A stretch of DNA of 64,000 nucleotides, from assembly GCA_018057825.1 (NCBI GenBank), contig JAGPCY010000007.1, positions 62,001-126,000 on the forward strand, read 5' to 3'. Below the pieces are notes generated by a model. That model saw nothing but the letters and a program-made list of their open reading frames with translations, did no database searches and was not told the origin of the DNA. This document shows, in pieces, positions 1-8,800 of this stretch (the stretch's first letter is position 1; every line of letters begins with the position of its first letter). A program made the position numbers and the translations under genes. This DNA is from Kofleriaceae bacterium. GTDB taxonomy: Bacteria > Myxococcota_A > Polyangia > Haliangiales > Haliangiaceae.

Positions 1-1045
1 GGGCCAAGGTCGCGCGCAGGCGCTCGGCCATGTACCAGAGCTTCTCGCGCCACGGCTCGTGCTGGGTGCGCGGGCGGGCCCGGGCCGCGACCTCGGGCAA
101 GCGCTCGCGATCGTCGGCCAGGCTGGCCTCGAGCTCGGCGACCCCGGCGGGATCGCTGCCGCGGTGCGATGCCACCGACAGCGTGCGGCCCAGGGCCGAG
201 ACGTCCTGCAGGTAGCGGGTCAGCACCGCGGCGCGCTGGCGCTCGAAGGCGGTGCGGGTGACGTGGGCGGTGACGTTGGGGTTGCCGTCGCGATCGCCGC
301 CGACCCAGGTGCCCCACTGGAAGAAGGTCGGCAGGCGCCACGACCGCTCGGGCCAGCACGCGGCCAGCGCGTCCTCGAGCTCGGCGTAGACGTCGGGGGT
401 GACCTCGAACAGCGTCCGGCGGAACACCTCGATCGTGGCCTCGACCTCGTCCTGGGGCGTCGGTCGCCGGGTGCGCGACTCCTCGGTGCCGAGCAGCGCC
501 AGCACCTCGGCCGCCAGCTCGTCCTCGGCGTCGCGCCGGGCTGGTCCGCCGAGCGGCCGCTCGAGGAGATCGAGGCGATCGCCGATCGCGCCCAGGTGAT
601 CGAGGATCGAGCGCCGCCGCGACTCGGTCGGGTGGGCGGTCAGGACCGGCATCACCAGCGCGCGGGCGAACAGCGCGGCGACGTCGTCGGCAGTCAGCCC
701 GGCGTCGCGCAGCGCCAAGACGGCGGCGGCCACGCCGTCGTCGGCGCGGTCGCGGGCTCGCAAGACCCGGATGCGCTGCTGCTCCTCGGCGGTGTTGAGC
801 AGGTGGCACCAGTGGGTGAAGACCCGAGCGACGTCCTCGAGGTCGTCGAGGCCCAGGCCGGCGATGCGGGCCGCCAGGGCGGCGCGCCCGCCCGGGAGCT
901 GGCCGGCGCGCAGCGCGATCGCGTCGTCGCGCAGGGCGTGGACCAGCGCCGCCAGATGCGCGCCCGACAGCTCGCGGGTGGCCTGGGTCAGCGCCGCGCC
1001 CAGTCGATCGAGGTCGGCCTGCAGGAGCGTTGGGCTCGGTTGCAC
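1..1045 (-). CDS. ppc: Phosphoenolpyruvate carboxylase, N-terminal part (runs off the left edge)
   Basis: Cytosolic anaplerotic enzyme that makes oxaloacetate from phosphoenolpyruvate and bicarbonate. The minus strand reads open from a GTG at 1045 to the window edge, giving about 348 residues of a family usually near 900. Two family signatures are visible: VLTAHPTES around residues 140-150, which carries the conserved catalytic histidine, and the glycine-rich GGDRDGNPNVT further on. The start is the first good one after the upstream acetyltransferase stop at 1086. An earlier in-frame start cannot be excluded, because the frame stays open for a few codons upstream. The C-terminal half, with the remaining active-site loops, lies outside the window. 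Confidence 0.93.
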   Translation of the reverse strand, partial: MQPSPTLLQADLDRLGAALTQATRELSGAHLAALVHALRDDAIALRAGQLPGGRAALAARIAGLGLDDLEDVARVFTHWCHLLNTAEEQQRIRVLRARDRADDGVAAAVLALRDAGLTADDVAALFARALVMPVLTAHPTESRRRSILDHLGAIGDRLDLLERPLGGPARRDAEDELAAEVLALLGTEESRTRRPTPQDEVEATIEVFRRTLFEVTPDVYAELEDALAACWPERSWRLPTFFQWGTWVGGDRDGNPNVTAHVTRTAFERQRAAVLTRYLQDVSALGRTLSVASHRGSDPAGVAELEASLADDRERLPEVAARARPRTQHEPWREKLWYMAERLRATLA

Positions 1046-1085
1046 GTCGGCGTTGTACCCCGTCCGCGGCGGCGCGGCGCGCCGG

Positions 1086-1634
1086 TCAGGGCTCGGGGCG
1101 CCAGTCCTCGGCGAACAGCTCCATCGTCACCCAGTCGACCCACGCGCCCTCGAGAAGGCAATGCCCGCGCTGGCGGCCGACCTCGCGGAAGCCGAGGCGC
1201 TCGGCCGCGGTGCGGACCGCGACGTTGTCGCCGTGGTGATTGAACCAGACCTTGCGCAGCCCGAGTGACGCGAAGGCGTGGCTGATCAACGCCCGCGCGG
1301 CCTCGGTGCCCAGGCCCCGTCCGCGATCGCCGTCGGGGGCAATTCCGATCGACAGCGCCCCGTGGCGGTCGCGCGGGTCGACGTGGACGCCGACCGAGCC
1401 GATCAGGGCCGGCTCGACCTTGCGCCAGATCGCGAGGTGCGGCTGCTCCGGCGGCAGGGCGAGGATCTGCTCGAACACCGCGTCGGCCAGCTCGTCGGCG
1501 ATCGGGGTCGGCACCGGCAGGAGGCGGGCCAAGACCGGCGTATCGAGGAGGGCGCGATGGGCGGCGCGATCGTCGGGGCGGAACCGCGCGAGCCACAGGC
1601 GCGGGGTCTCGATCACGGCTGGGGGCAGCGACAC
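1086..1634 (-). CDS. GNAT acetyltransferase, RimJ/RimL-like
   Basis: 182-residue acetyl-CoA-dependent N-acetyltransferase of the RimJ/RimL/SpeG-like branch. It opens with the family's typical ETPRLWLARFRPDD segment (residues 9-22). The acetyl-CoA pyrophosphate loop RGRGLGTEA is at 104-112, followed by a VWFNHHGDNVAVRTAAERLGF stretch typical of the fold's end. The substrate, whether a protein N-terminus, an amino acid or an antibiotic, cannot be told from sequence. It starts at GTG 1634 and lies 40 bases upstream of ppc on the same strand, so the two may be co-transcribed. Confidence 0.85.
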   Translation of the reverse strand: MSLPPAVIETPRLWLARFRPDDRAAHRALLDTPVLARLLPVPTPIADELADAVFEQILALPPEQPHLAIWRKVEPALIGSVGVHVDPRDRHGALSIGIAPDGDRGRGLGTEAARALISHAFASLGLRKVWFNHHGDNVAVRTAAERLGFREVGRQRGHCLLEGAWVDWVTMELFAEDWRPEP

Positions 1635-1695
1635 CGCGCGACGGTAGCGGACCGCGCCGCCGCGGGCTACTCCGGGCGCTCGGCGCGGCGCGCGA

Positions 1696-2541
1696 TCACG
1701 GCGCCCGGGTCGCGGTCACCACGACGGCGCCGTCGGCGGCCAGGAGCTCGAGAGCGTCGCCGGCGCGGCGGAACGAGGCGACCTTGGCCAGGGCCCGGAG
1801 GTACGCGCCCTCGGCGTCCATCGCGTCGGCCGCGCCGCCACACGCCAGCTCGGTCACGCCGCCGATCGTCAGCGCGACCGCGGTGTCGCCGCGACGGGCG
1901 TAGCGGCCGTTGAAGCTGTTGCAGACGGCGTGGCCGGTGAGCGAGTCGTCAGCGAAGCCGAGCGTCATGCGCGCGGCGTGGGCGCCACCGCCGAGCTTGC
2001 CGGCGCGGTCGGCGTAGCCGGTGATGCGCCACGTGGTGTTCGCGACGTCGGCGCCGCCCGCCGCAGCCGGGGTCGGCGCGGCGGCCCGAGCCGGTACGGC
2101 CGCCGCGGCGAAGCGCGCGGCCACGCCACCTTGTCCGTCGAGCAAGACCAGCGCGCCGCCATCGAGGCGGTAGCCGGCCACGCCCGCCAGGGTCTTCAGG
2201 TACGCGGTCTCGAAGGCGCCGCGCGGGTCGTCGCAGCCGCGCTCGGTGACCGCGCCGACCGTGATCCGCGCGTCGAGCCCGGCGCCGGCGATCGTGGCCT
2301 CGAGGTGGTTGCAGCCGGTGCTGCCATTCATGGACGCGCCGGCGATGGTGAGCGCGACCGGCGCCGGCGGCGCGCCGGGGATGGCAGTCAGCTCGACGAG
2401 CTGCCAGGTGCCGTCGATCGAGGCCGCGGGGGCCGGCGCGGGTGCGGTCGGCGGCGCTGCGGTCGGTGGCGCATCGCTGGCTGGCTTGGACGAACAGGCG
2501 AAGGCAGAGAGGGCGAGGGCGAGGGCGAGAGACTTCGACAT
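1696..2541 (-). CDS. Lipoprotein with two META (HslJ-like) domains
   Basis: 281 residues from ATG 2541, chosen because AAGGA sits nine bases upstream and the signal peptide begins there; an in-frame Met at 2580 adds 13 residues. The leader MSKSLALALALSAFAC ends in a lipobox-like AFAC, so outer-membrane or periplasmic anchoring is likely. Two copies of the META/HslJ fold follow. The first begins near DGTWQLVEL and has GSTGCNH; the second begins near NTTWRITGY and has AVCNSFNGRY. HslJ-type proteins are linked to stress and novobiocin resistance in enterics, but a role here is unknown. The signal-peptide codons are themselves a short CTCGCC run, which resembles the adjacent hexamer array. Confidence 0.82.
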   Translation of the reverse strand: MSKSLALALALSAFACSSKPASDAPPTAAPPTAPAPAPAASIDGTWQLVELTAIPGAPPAPVALTIAGASMNGSTGCNHLEATIAGAGLDARITVGAVTERGCDDPRGAFETAYLKTLAGVAGYRLDGGALVLLDGQGGVAARFAAAAVPARAAAPTPAAAGGADVANTTWRITGYADRAGKLGGGAHAARMTLGFADDSLTGHAVCNSFNGRYARRGDTAVALTIGGVTELACGGAADAMDAEGAYLRALAKVASFRRAGDALELLAADGAVVVTATRAP

Positions 2542-2610
2542 GACGCGGTCCTTGCGGCGGGGATTCACCTGCAAACGCACACCCCGTCGGAGAGTTCTTC
2601 ACGACCGATC

Positions 2611-2826
2611 GGTCTCCGTCTCGGCCTCCGCCTCGGTCTCGGTCTCGGCCTCCGCCTCGGTCTCGGCCTCCGCCTCGGTCTCGGCCTCGGTCTCGGCCTC
2701 GGTCTCGGTCTCGGTCTCGGCCGCGGTCTCGGTCTCCATCTAGGCTTCGGCCTCCGCCTCGGTCTCGGTCTCGGTCTCGGCCTCCGCCTCCGCCTCCGCC
2801 TCCGCCTCCGCCTCGGTCTCCGCCTC
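2611..2826 (+). repeat. Hexanucleotide tandem array 1 (36 units, consensus SGYCTC)
   Basis: Thirty-six consecutive 6-base units, almost all GGTCTC, GGCCTC, CGCCTC or CGTCTC, with no phase slip over 216 bases. Three units are diverged: GGCCGC, CATCTA and GGCTTC. The array fills most of the roughly 320-base gap between the META lipoprotein and the plus-strand epimerase gene. Because six is a multiple of three, every frame through it encodes a dipeptide repeat (Gly-Leu/Arg-Leu, Ser-Val/Ser-Ala, Arg-Pro and so on). These give long spurious open frames on both strands. No gene is supported within it. Two more arrays of the same unit occur at 47403-47505 and 63703-63858. Confidence 0.95.
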
Positions 2827-2862
2827 CGCGAAACCTTCCTCGCCCACGCGCGTCCAATCACC

Positions 2863-4257
2863 ATGGCCTCCGCGCGGCGACCGGTCGTAGCGGTAGCCGG
2901 CGCGACCGGCTTCGTAGGCCAGGCCGTGGGCCGCGCCCTCGGTGACCAGCTCGACCTGATCGCGCTGTCGCGCGGCGGCACGGCCGTGCCCGGGTACAGC
3001 GCGGGCCGGGCCTGCGATCTGTTCTCGCTCAAGGACGCCGAGGCCGCGCTGGTCGGTGTCGACGTCGCGATCTACCTGGTGCACTCGATGTTGCCGTCGG
3101 CCCGCCTGGTCCAAGGTCGGTTCCAGGATCTCGATCTGATCTGCGCCGACAACTTCGCGCGCGCCGCCGAGCGCGCCGGGGTCGCGCGCATCATCTACCT
3201 GGGCGGCATCCTGCCGGCCGACACCGCGGCGCTATCGACCCACCTGGCCAGCCGGCTCGAGGTCGAGCGGGTGCTCGGCGGACGACAGCCCGCGCTGACC
3301 GTCTTGCGCGCCGGGCTCATCATCGGCGCCGGCGGCTCGTCGTTCGAGATCGTCGTGCGCCTGGTGGAGCGGCTGCCGGCGATGCTGGCACCGGGCTGGA
3401 CCTCGACGCCGACCCAGCCGATCGCCGTCGACGACGTGGTCGCGCTGCTCGGCTACTGCGTCGCGACGCCGACCACCGCCGGTGCGGTCTACGACATCGC
3501 CGGACCCGAGGTCGTCAGCTACCGCGGGTTGATGCAGCGGGTGAGCGTGAGCTTGCGACGGCGGCGTCGCATCATCCCGCTGCCGATCATCACGCCACGG
3601 CTGTCGGCGCTGTGGATCTCGCTCATCACCGGTGCGCCGCGCCGCCTGATCGCGCCGCTCATCGTCAGCCTGCGCCACGAGATGCTGGCCGGCGATCGCC
3701 GCCTGCAGGAGGCCGCCGGGATCCCGGGACGGTCGCTCGATCAGGCCATCGCTGACGCGCTGGCGGCACCCGGGGCGGCGGCGCCGGCCGCCTACGCGGC
3801 GCGGACCTCGACCCGCCCAGTGCGCGGCGTGCGCTCGGTGCAACGGCTGCGGCTGCCGGCCGGGCGCGACGCCGCCTGGGTCGCCGACGAGTACCTGCGG
3901 TGGTTGCCACGGGGCACGCGACCGCTCTTGCAGGTCGTGCGCGACGGCGGGATCGCGCGCTTCTTCATGCGCGGGCTCCGGCGGCCGCTCCTCGAGCTGA
4001 CCGCGGCGCCGGCGCGCAGCCAACCCGATCGCCAGCTCCTGTACGTCACCGGTGGAGTTCTGGCCGCCCGCGGTGGGCGTGGCCGCCTCGAGTTACGCGA
4101 GGCGCCGGGCGCCACGGTGCTGACCGCGATCCACGACTTCGAGCCGCGCTTGCCGTGGTGGATCTACCGAGCCACCCAGGCGGTGGTCCACCGCCTGGTG
4201 ATGTGGCGGTTCGGGCGCCACCTGGCGCGGGTGCCGCCGGTGGTCGCGGGCTCGTGA
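2863..4257 (+). CDS. NAD(P)-binding epimerase/NmrA-like oxidoreductase with extra C-terminal domain
   Basis: 464 residues. The open frame extends far upstream through the repeat array, but the protein fold begins at ATG 2863, just before the Rossmann motif GATGFVGQAVG (residues 13-23). That is the atypical/extended short-chain dehydrogenase arrangement seen in NmrA-like and NDUFA9-like proteins. The N-terminal 300 residues look like this epimerase domain. The C-terminal 150 or so (from about VRSVQRLRLPAG to the end) form a separate globular domain resembling DUF2867-type additions. Substrate and cofactor choice are unknown. The array directly in front means promoter, leader length or start choice could be affected by repeat number. 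Confidence 0.8.
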   Translation: MASARRPVVAVAGATGFVGQAVGRALGDQLDLIALSRGGTAVPGYSAGRACDLFSLKDAEAALVGVDVAIYLVHSMLPSARLVQGRFQDLDLICADNFARAAERAGVARIIYLGGILPADTAALSTHLASRLEVERVLGGRQPALTVLRAGLIIGAGGSSFEIVVRLVERLPAMLAPGWTSTPTQPIAVDDVVALLGYCVATPTTAGAVYDIAGPEVVSYRGLMQRVSVSLRRRRRIIPLPIITPRLSALWISLITGAPRRLIAPLIVSLRHEMLAGDRRLQEAAGIPGRSLDQAIADALAAPGAAAPAAYAARTSTRPVRGVRSVQRLRLPAGRDAAWVADEYLRWLPRGTRPLLQVVRDGGIARFFMRGLRRPLLELTAAPARSQPDRQLLYVTGGVLAARGGRGRLELREAPGATVLTAIHDFEPRLPWWIYRATQAVVHRLVMWRFGRHLARVPPVVAGS

Positions 4258-4312
4258 GGGTCGCTACGTCCGCGACGTCGACGTCCGGGCCGGGCGCCGC
4301 GGTCGCGCCCGG

Positions 4313-4726
4313 TCACCGCGGCACGTACCAGTCGGGCAGCGGCGCCGGGACCGGCGTGCGGAAGTAGAGCGTCCAGCCGAAGTTGAGCATCGCGAACAAG
4401 GTCGCGGTGATCGCCCACGCGGTGAACAGCCCGAGCACGGTCGGGTGGGCCACGGCCCGGCGCCACCGACGAAACACCACGTACCCGCCGGCGAAGCTCA
4501 CCGCAGCGGCGGCCAGCGCGAGGAGCGTGCGGCCGTAGAAGTCCATCGCCAGGCCGGTGGGCTCGATCTCGTAGGCCCAGCGGCCCTCGAGCGGGTAGTA
4601 CCAGAGCACCGCCTGCGGGGTGATCGCCGGATAGACGAACCCCAGCGCGAACCCGATCGTCGCCACGCACAGCGCGAGGTAGACCACGCGTCCGCGATCG
4701 CCGTGCGCGGGCCTCGCTCCGGTCAC
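4313..4726 (-). CDS. Small membrane protein, three hydrophobic helices
   Basis: 137 residues from GTG 4726. Three hydrophobic stretches are visible near residues 14-34, 67-87 and 97-117, linked by short polar loops, so an inner-membrane protein is likely. I do not recognise the family. The start follows the stop of the upstream membrane gene by one base (TGA-G-GTG), which points to translational coupling and a two-component membrane complex with the product of 4728-5198. Confidence 0.7.
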   Translation of the reverse strand: MTGARPAHGDRGRVVYLALCVATIGFALGFVYPAITPQAVLWYYPLEGRWAYEIEPTGLAMDFYGRTLLALAAAAVSFAGGYVVFRRWRRAVAHPTVLGLFTAWAITATLFAMLNFGWTLYFRTPVPAPLPDWYVPR

Positions 4727-4727
4727 C

Positions 4728-5198
4728 TCACACCCCCTTGGTCGCGGTGATGACCAGCCCGGCGAAGACCGCGAACCACACGATCGCGGTGGTGAGGGAC
4801 ACGGTCGCGGCGTAGGCCCGCGCCAAGGTCGGATCGTCCTTGGGCGACATGACGCGCGACAGGACGAAGGTCGTGATCACCAGCGGCAACCCGAGAGCGG
4901 CGAAGTTCTCCTTGATGTCGAACAGGTTCGAGGCCCACGGCGCGTGGCGGTCGAGGTACAGCCCGCGGACGTGGTAGCGGAAGGTCGGGTAGGCGAGGAG
5001 GCCGAGGACGAACGTCACCGCGTAGGCGACGAGCCCGGTGGCGGCGTAGACGCGGCCGAGCCGGAGCCGAGGACGTCCGCGCAGGTAGCCGAACGCGATC
5101 ACCGCGTGATGGGTGCACGCGCCGATCAGCACGATCGCTGCGGCGGCGTGCAGCACCACCAGCAAACGAGCGTAGTCGTCGAGGAAGATCTCCGGCAC
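4728..5198 (-). CDS. Membrane protein, four hydrophobic helices
   Basis: 156 residues from GTG 5198. Four hydrophobic segments are visible, near residues 10-35, 48-70, 97-113 and 127-150. Two adjacent histidines (THHAV, residues 29-30) sit in the first helix, and LFDIKENF lies between the second and third. Histidines in helix 1 would suit haem or metal binding, as in small cytochrome-like membrane proteins, but this is only a guess. It is one base upstream of the next membrane gene, so the pair is probably one operon. Confidence 0.7.
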   Translation of the reverse strand: MPEIFLDDYARLLVVLHAAAAIVLIGACTHHAVIAFGYLRGRPRLRLGRVYAATGLVAYAVTFVLGLLAYPTFRYHVRGLYLDRHAPWASNLFDIKENFAALGLPLVITTFVLSRVMSPKDDPTLARAYAATVSLTTAIVWFAVFAGLVITATKGV

Positions 5199-5224
5199 CG
5201 CTCAGGCCTGGCTGGCGCCGGTGA

Positions 5225-5764
5225 TCAACGTCGACCGGCCGTAGGCGCGGGTGCCAGCCGGTCGAGGCGGCGCAAGAGCGCGCGGGGATCGAGGTTCGCG
5301 CCGTCGGCCCCGAGCAGGATCTCGAGAGTCCGGTTGAGGCGGGCGGTGGCGCGCTCGACCGTGGCGGACGCGTCGCGGTCGTCGGCGACGGCGGCGAAGA
5401 ACGCGGCGAGGTCGTCCTCGCAGGCGACCAGCGGCGCGCGCAGGCGCTCGCGGGCCTTGCGGGCCCGGGCGTCGTGGGCGGCGTCGTCGGCGATGCGCTC
5501 GATCGCGACCAGGGTCTCGGTGAACGCGCTCGCCATGTCGGGGCCGTGGTCGCCGTGGTAGCGCAGCCAGCGCACGATGCCCTGGCGCGGCTCGTCGGTG
5601 CCCTCGCGGGCCAGCTCGCACAGGTGCGTGAAGTGCAGCGCCAGGCGCTCGTCGGGTTGGCGCGGCGGCGGGGCGTCGGCGCAGCCGCCACAGCCGGCGA
5701 CGCGCGCGGCCAGCACGCCGGCCACCGCCGCGGCGACCAGCTTCCATCGAGAACGGTGCGGCAT
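5225..5764 (-). CDS. Exported protein of unknown function
   Basis: 179 residues from ATG 5764, with a GGAGG ribosome site six bases upstream. The N-terminus is a basic-hydrophobic export signal (MPHRSRWKLVAAAVAGVL) followed by a Cys-Gly rich stretch (CGGCAD, near residues 25-30) that could serve as a lipidation or disulfide site. The rest is predicted mainly helical and rich in Ala, Arg and Asp, with no recognised domain. It ends 27 bases before the membrane-protein pair, so a common operon is possible. Confidence 0.65.
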   Translation of the reverse strand: MPHRSRWKLVAAAVAGVLAARVAGCGGCADAPPPRQPDERLALHFTHLCELAREGTDEPRQGIVRWLRYHGDHGPDMASAFTETLVAIERIADDAAHDARARKARERLRAPLVACEDDLAAFFAAVADDRDASATVERATARLNRTLEILLGADGANLDPRALLRRLDRLAPAPTAGRR

Positions 5765-5816
5765 CGAGACCTCCGCCGCGAGCGTACCGCAACCGCGCCG
5801 CGTCGCCGACCCGGCG

Positions 5817-8800
5817 CTACGGGAGGAACAAGGTGCGGCCGAGGGCGCGCACGCGCTCGAGTCCCGGGGCGTCGGCCAGGGCGACCAGCATCGGATCGAG
5901 CAACACGGCGTCGGCGACCGCGTCGGGCCACGGGCTCACGTCGAGGGCGTCGAGGATCGCGCGACCGGCGGCGGCGCGGTCGCCGACCTGGACGGCGACC
6001 CGGGCGCGCTCCAGAAAGGCCTCAGCCAGCCACGTCAGGGGCATGTCGTCGCGCAGGCTCGGTGCGAGGAGCGCGTCGAGGTCGGCGCGGGCGTCGGCGA
6101 GCTCGCCGATGCGAGCGTAGGCGCGGGCGCGGAGCAACAAGAGCGCCGCGGCGTCCGGCGACGTCGCTCGGAGCTCGAGGTGGCGGAGGTTCTGGGTCAG
6201 CTCGCGCTGCACCAGCTCGGCGTCGGGATGTTGGCGAGCGACCCCGGCCCAGGCCGCGGCGACGACCGCGATCTGCGCCGACCCGGCGGCGTCCAGCGCC
6301 ACCTCGGCGTGGCCGCTGTCCTCGACGCGGACCAGGTGGGCCAAGACCCGGAGCGCGTCGGGGTCGGCGCCGGCGGGCCCCAACCAGCGGCGCAGTCCGG
6401 CGAGCGCGCCGGCACGATCGCGGACGCGCAGCGCGAGCGCCGCCGCGACCATCGCGGCGTCGCGGCCGGTCAAGCGCGGCGCCAGGGCCCGCACCCGCTC
6501 GACCTCGCCGTTGGCCAGCGCCAGGCGGGCCTGGGCGGAGGGCGTCGTCGGGGCGCGGGGGATGGGCGCGAAGCCAGACACCGAGAGCCGCGTCAGCGCC
6601 AGCGCGAGGCGCGTGGGCGATCCCTCGCCGATCTTGCTCGCGCTGTCGATCTCCAGGCGCCAGGCCTCGGTGGCGACCCCACCCCGTCGCACGACGCGCC
6701 GCGACCGGACGCCGTTGACCGTGAAGTCCGAGACCAGCCGCTTGGCGTCCGGGAACCAGGTCACGCGGGCCTTGAGCGCGATCGGCGCGTCGACGCCGCG
6801 GTGGGGCCCTAGCTCGATGTAGGTCCCATGGGTGTCGAGCGTGGCGATCAAGCGGTACACGCCGCCGCCGCCGATGCTCTCGATCGTGAACGCCACCGGC
6901 ATGCCGCCGCCGGCGTCCGGCTGGAGCGCGAACCGCATCCCCGCTCCCCACTCGGCGCGGGTAATCGTGGCCTCGAGGTCGAGCTGCACCGGTCCGCGAC
7001 CGCGGGTCAGCTCGAGCGCGGCGATCGGTTGGGCGCCGAAGCCGTCGAGCACCAAGGTCCGCGTCACCGGGTCGCGACGGATCGCGAGCGGATCGCGGAT
7101 GTCCCACGGCTCGTCGAGGGTGGCGCCATCGAACAGCGTGGTCGTCTCGGTCGCGGCGCGCGCGCGGGCCGCGGTCAGCTGATCGCGGGTGCCCGCATCG
7201 AGCGCCGGCCGGGCGGCGGCCTCGTCGATCAGCCGCACCGCGACCTCGAACTCGCCCTCTGCGATCGCGTCGTCGACGGCCGCCAGGGTCGCCGCCAGCG
7301 CCGCCGGCGACCCGGGCGCGGCGCGCGCGGCCAGCTCCTGATGGATCGGCCACAGCGGTTCACCGCGGCCTTTGCGCAACGCCAGCACCTCGGTCAGCGC
7401 GGCCGACTGCACCTCGGGGGGCACCACCACGGCGAGCTCGCGGAACGCGGCGATCGCGCCGGCGGTCGCGCCGACGCGTCCGAGCGTGATCGCGCGGCGC
7501 CAGGCCAGCGCCAGCGGGGGCTCGAGGTCCGCGGGCACCGCCGTGGTCACCGCCGCCGGCGTGGCCGCGAGGGGCGGTAGCGGGGTCGCGCCGAACCCCA
7601 ACCACCACAGCTCCGGCCGCCCGTCGACGCTGACGGTGGCCAGCGCCCCGGTCGTCGGTCCGGCTGCGAACCGTCCGGTCGCGAGGACCGCCACGCTCTC
7701 GAGGGTCGCGCTGGTCAAGCGAGCGCCGTCGAAGTGAACGACCATGGTGCGATGGATGCCGGCGTTGGTGGTGCGATCGATCGCCAGGCCCTCGTCGCGA
7801 CCGTCGCCGTCGAGGTCGGCGGCCTCGAACTCGCCGTCGAGCGACGTCAAGCGATCGCCCAGGTGACCGACGACGCCCAGGCGTCCACCGTCGAGGCGCA
7901 GCGCGTAGTAGCCGTCGGGAGCGCCGCTCGGTCGACCGGCGGGCAAGAAGAGCGCGCTCGGCCAGTTTCGATCCTTGCGAGCCACGAGCACTCGTGGTCG
8001 ACCGGGACCTTGGCGCAGCGTCGTCAGGGCCGAGACCCGGCCGAGCCGGATGCGATCGAGCATCGTCAGCGTCGGCCCGGTCAGGACCCGGACGTCGTAG
8101 GCCTGCCACTCGCCGGCGGCGACCGCCAGCTCGTCACGCCCATCGCCGTCGAGGTCGCCGGTGGCCAGGGCGTTCACCACCGAGCCGAGCGGCACCTCGG
8201 TGGCTTGCCAGGCGCCGGTCGCGTCGGCCCGCAGGCGCACCAGCGCGCGAGGGCCACCGACATACAGCTCCGCCTCGCCGTCGCCGTCGAGGTCGCCGAA
8301 CGCGCAGCGGATCCCGATGGCGAGCTGGTGGACCGGCGTCGCGCCGTGCGCGTCGACGCGAAACAGCCGCGTGATCGCGCTCCCGGTCGATGCGAACCAG
8401 GCGCCCCGGCGATCGCGCCACGCGCAGGATCTTGGACCCGAGCGGGGCACGTTCATCCGCCACAGCTCCGGTTCGCCTGGGCGGGTCGCCCAAAATGCGT
8501 CGTCGTAGTGGGCGATCACCTCGGGCTGACCATCGCCGTCGAGATCGACCGTCGCCGCCGCGCGCGCCTGGCCGAGCGTGGGTTGGCCGCGCAGGAGGTG
8601 TGCGGCCGCGGCGCCGACCGCGGTCATCGGGCCGCTAGGCGGGGGACGACGCGTGGCGAGGGCCAGCGCCTCGATCGCCGCGCGATCGGCGGGGTCGCGG
8701 CGTGGACCGCGGGCGGCCAGGGCCTGGGCCAGCTCGTCCCACCGCCGGCGCGCGAGCTGGACCGCGATCACCGCGCCGAGCGCGCGGGCCGCGGTGGGCT

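Noticed and set aside
59-1243. 394-residue plus-strand frame opposite ppc
   Set aside because: It is a GC-rich antisense shadow; the minus strand carries clear PEP carboxylase motifs.
1930-2862. Long open frame of Gly-Leu/Arg-Leu repeats running into the epimerase gene
   Set aside because: It is the three-frame-open hexamer array plus antisense of the META lipoprotein; credible protein starts only at 2863.
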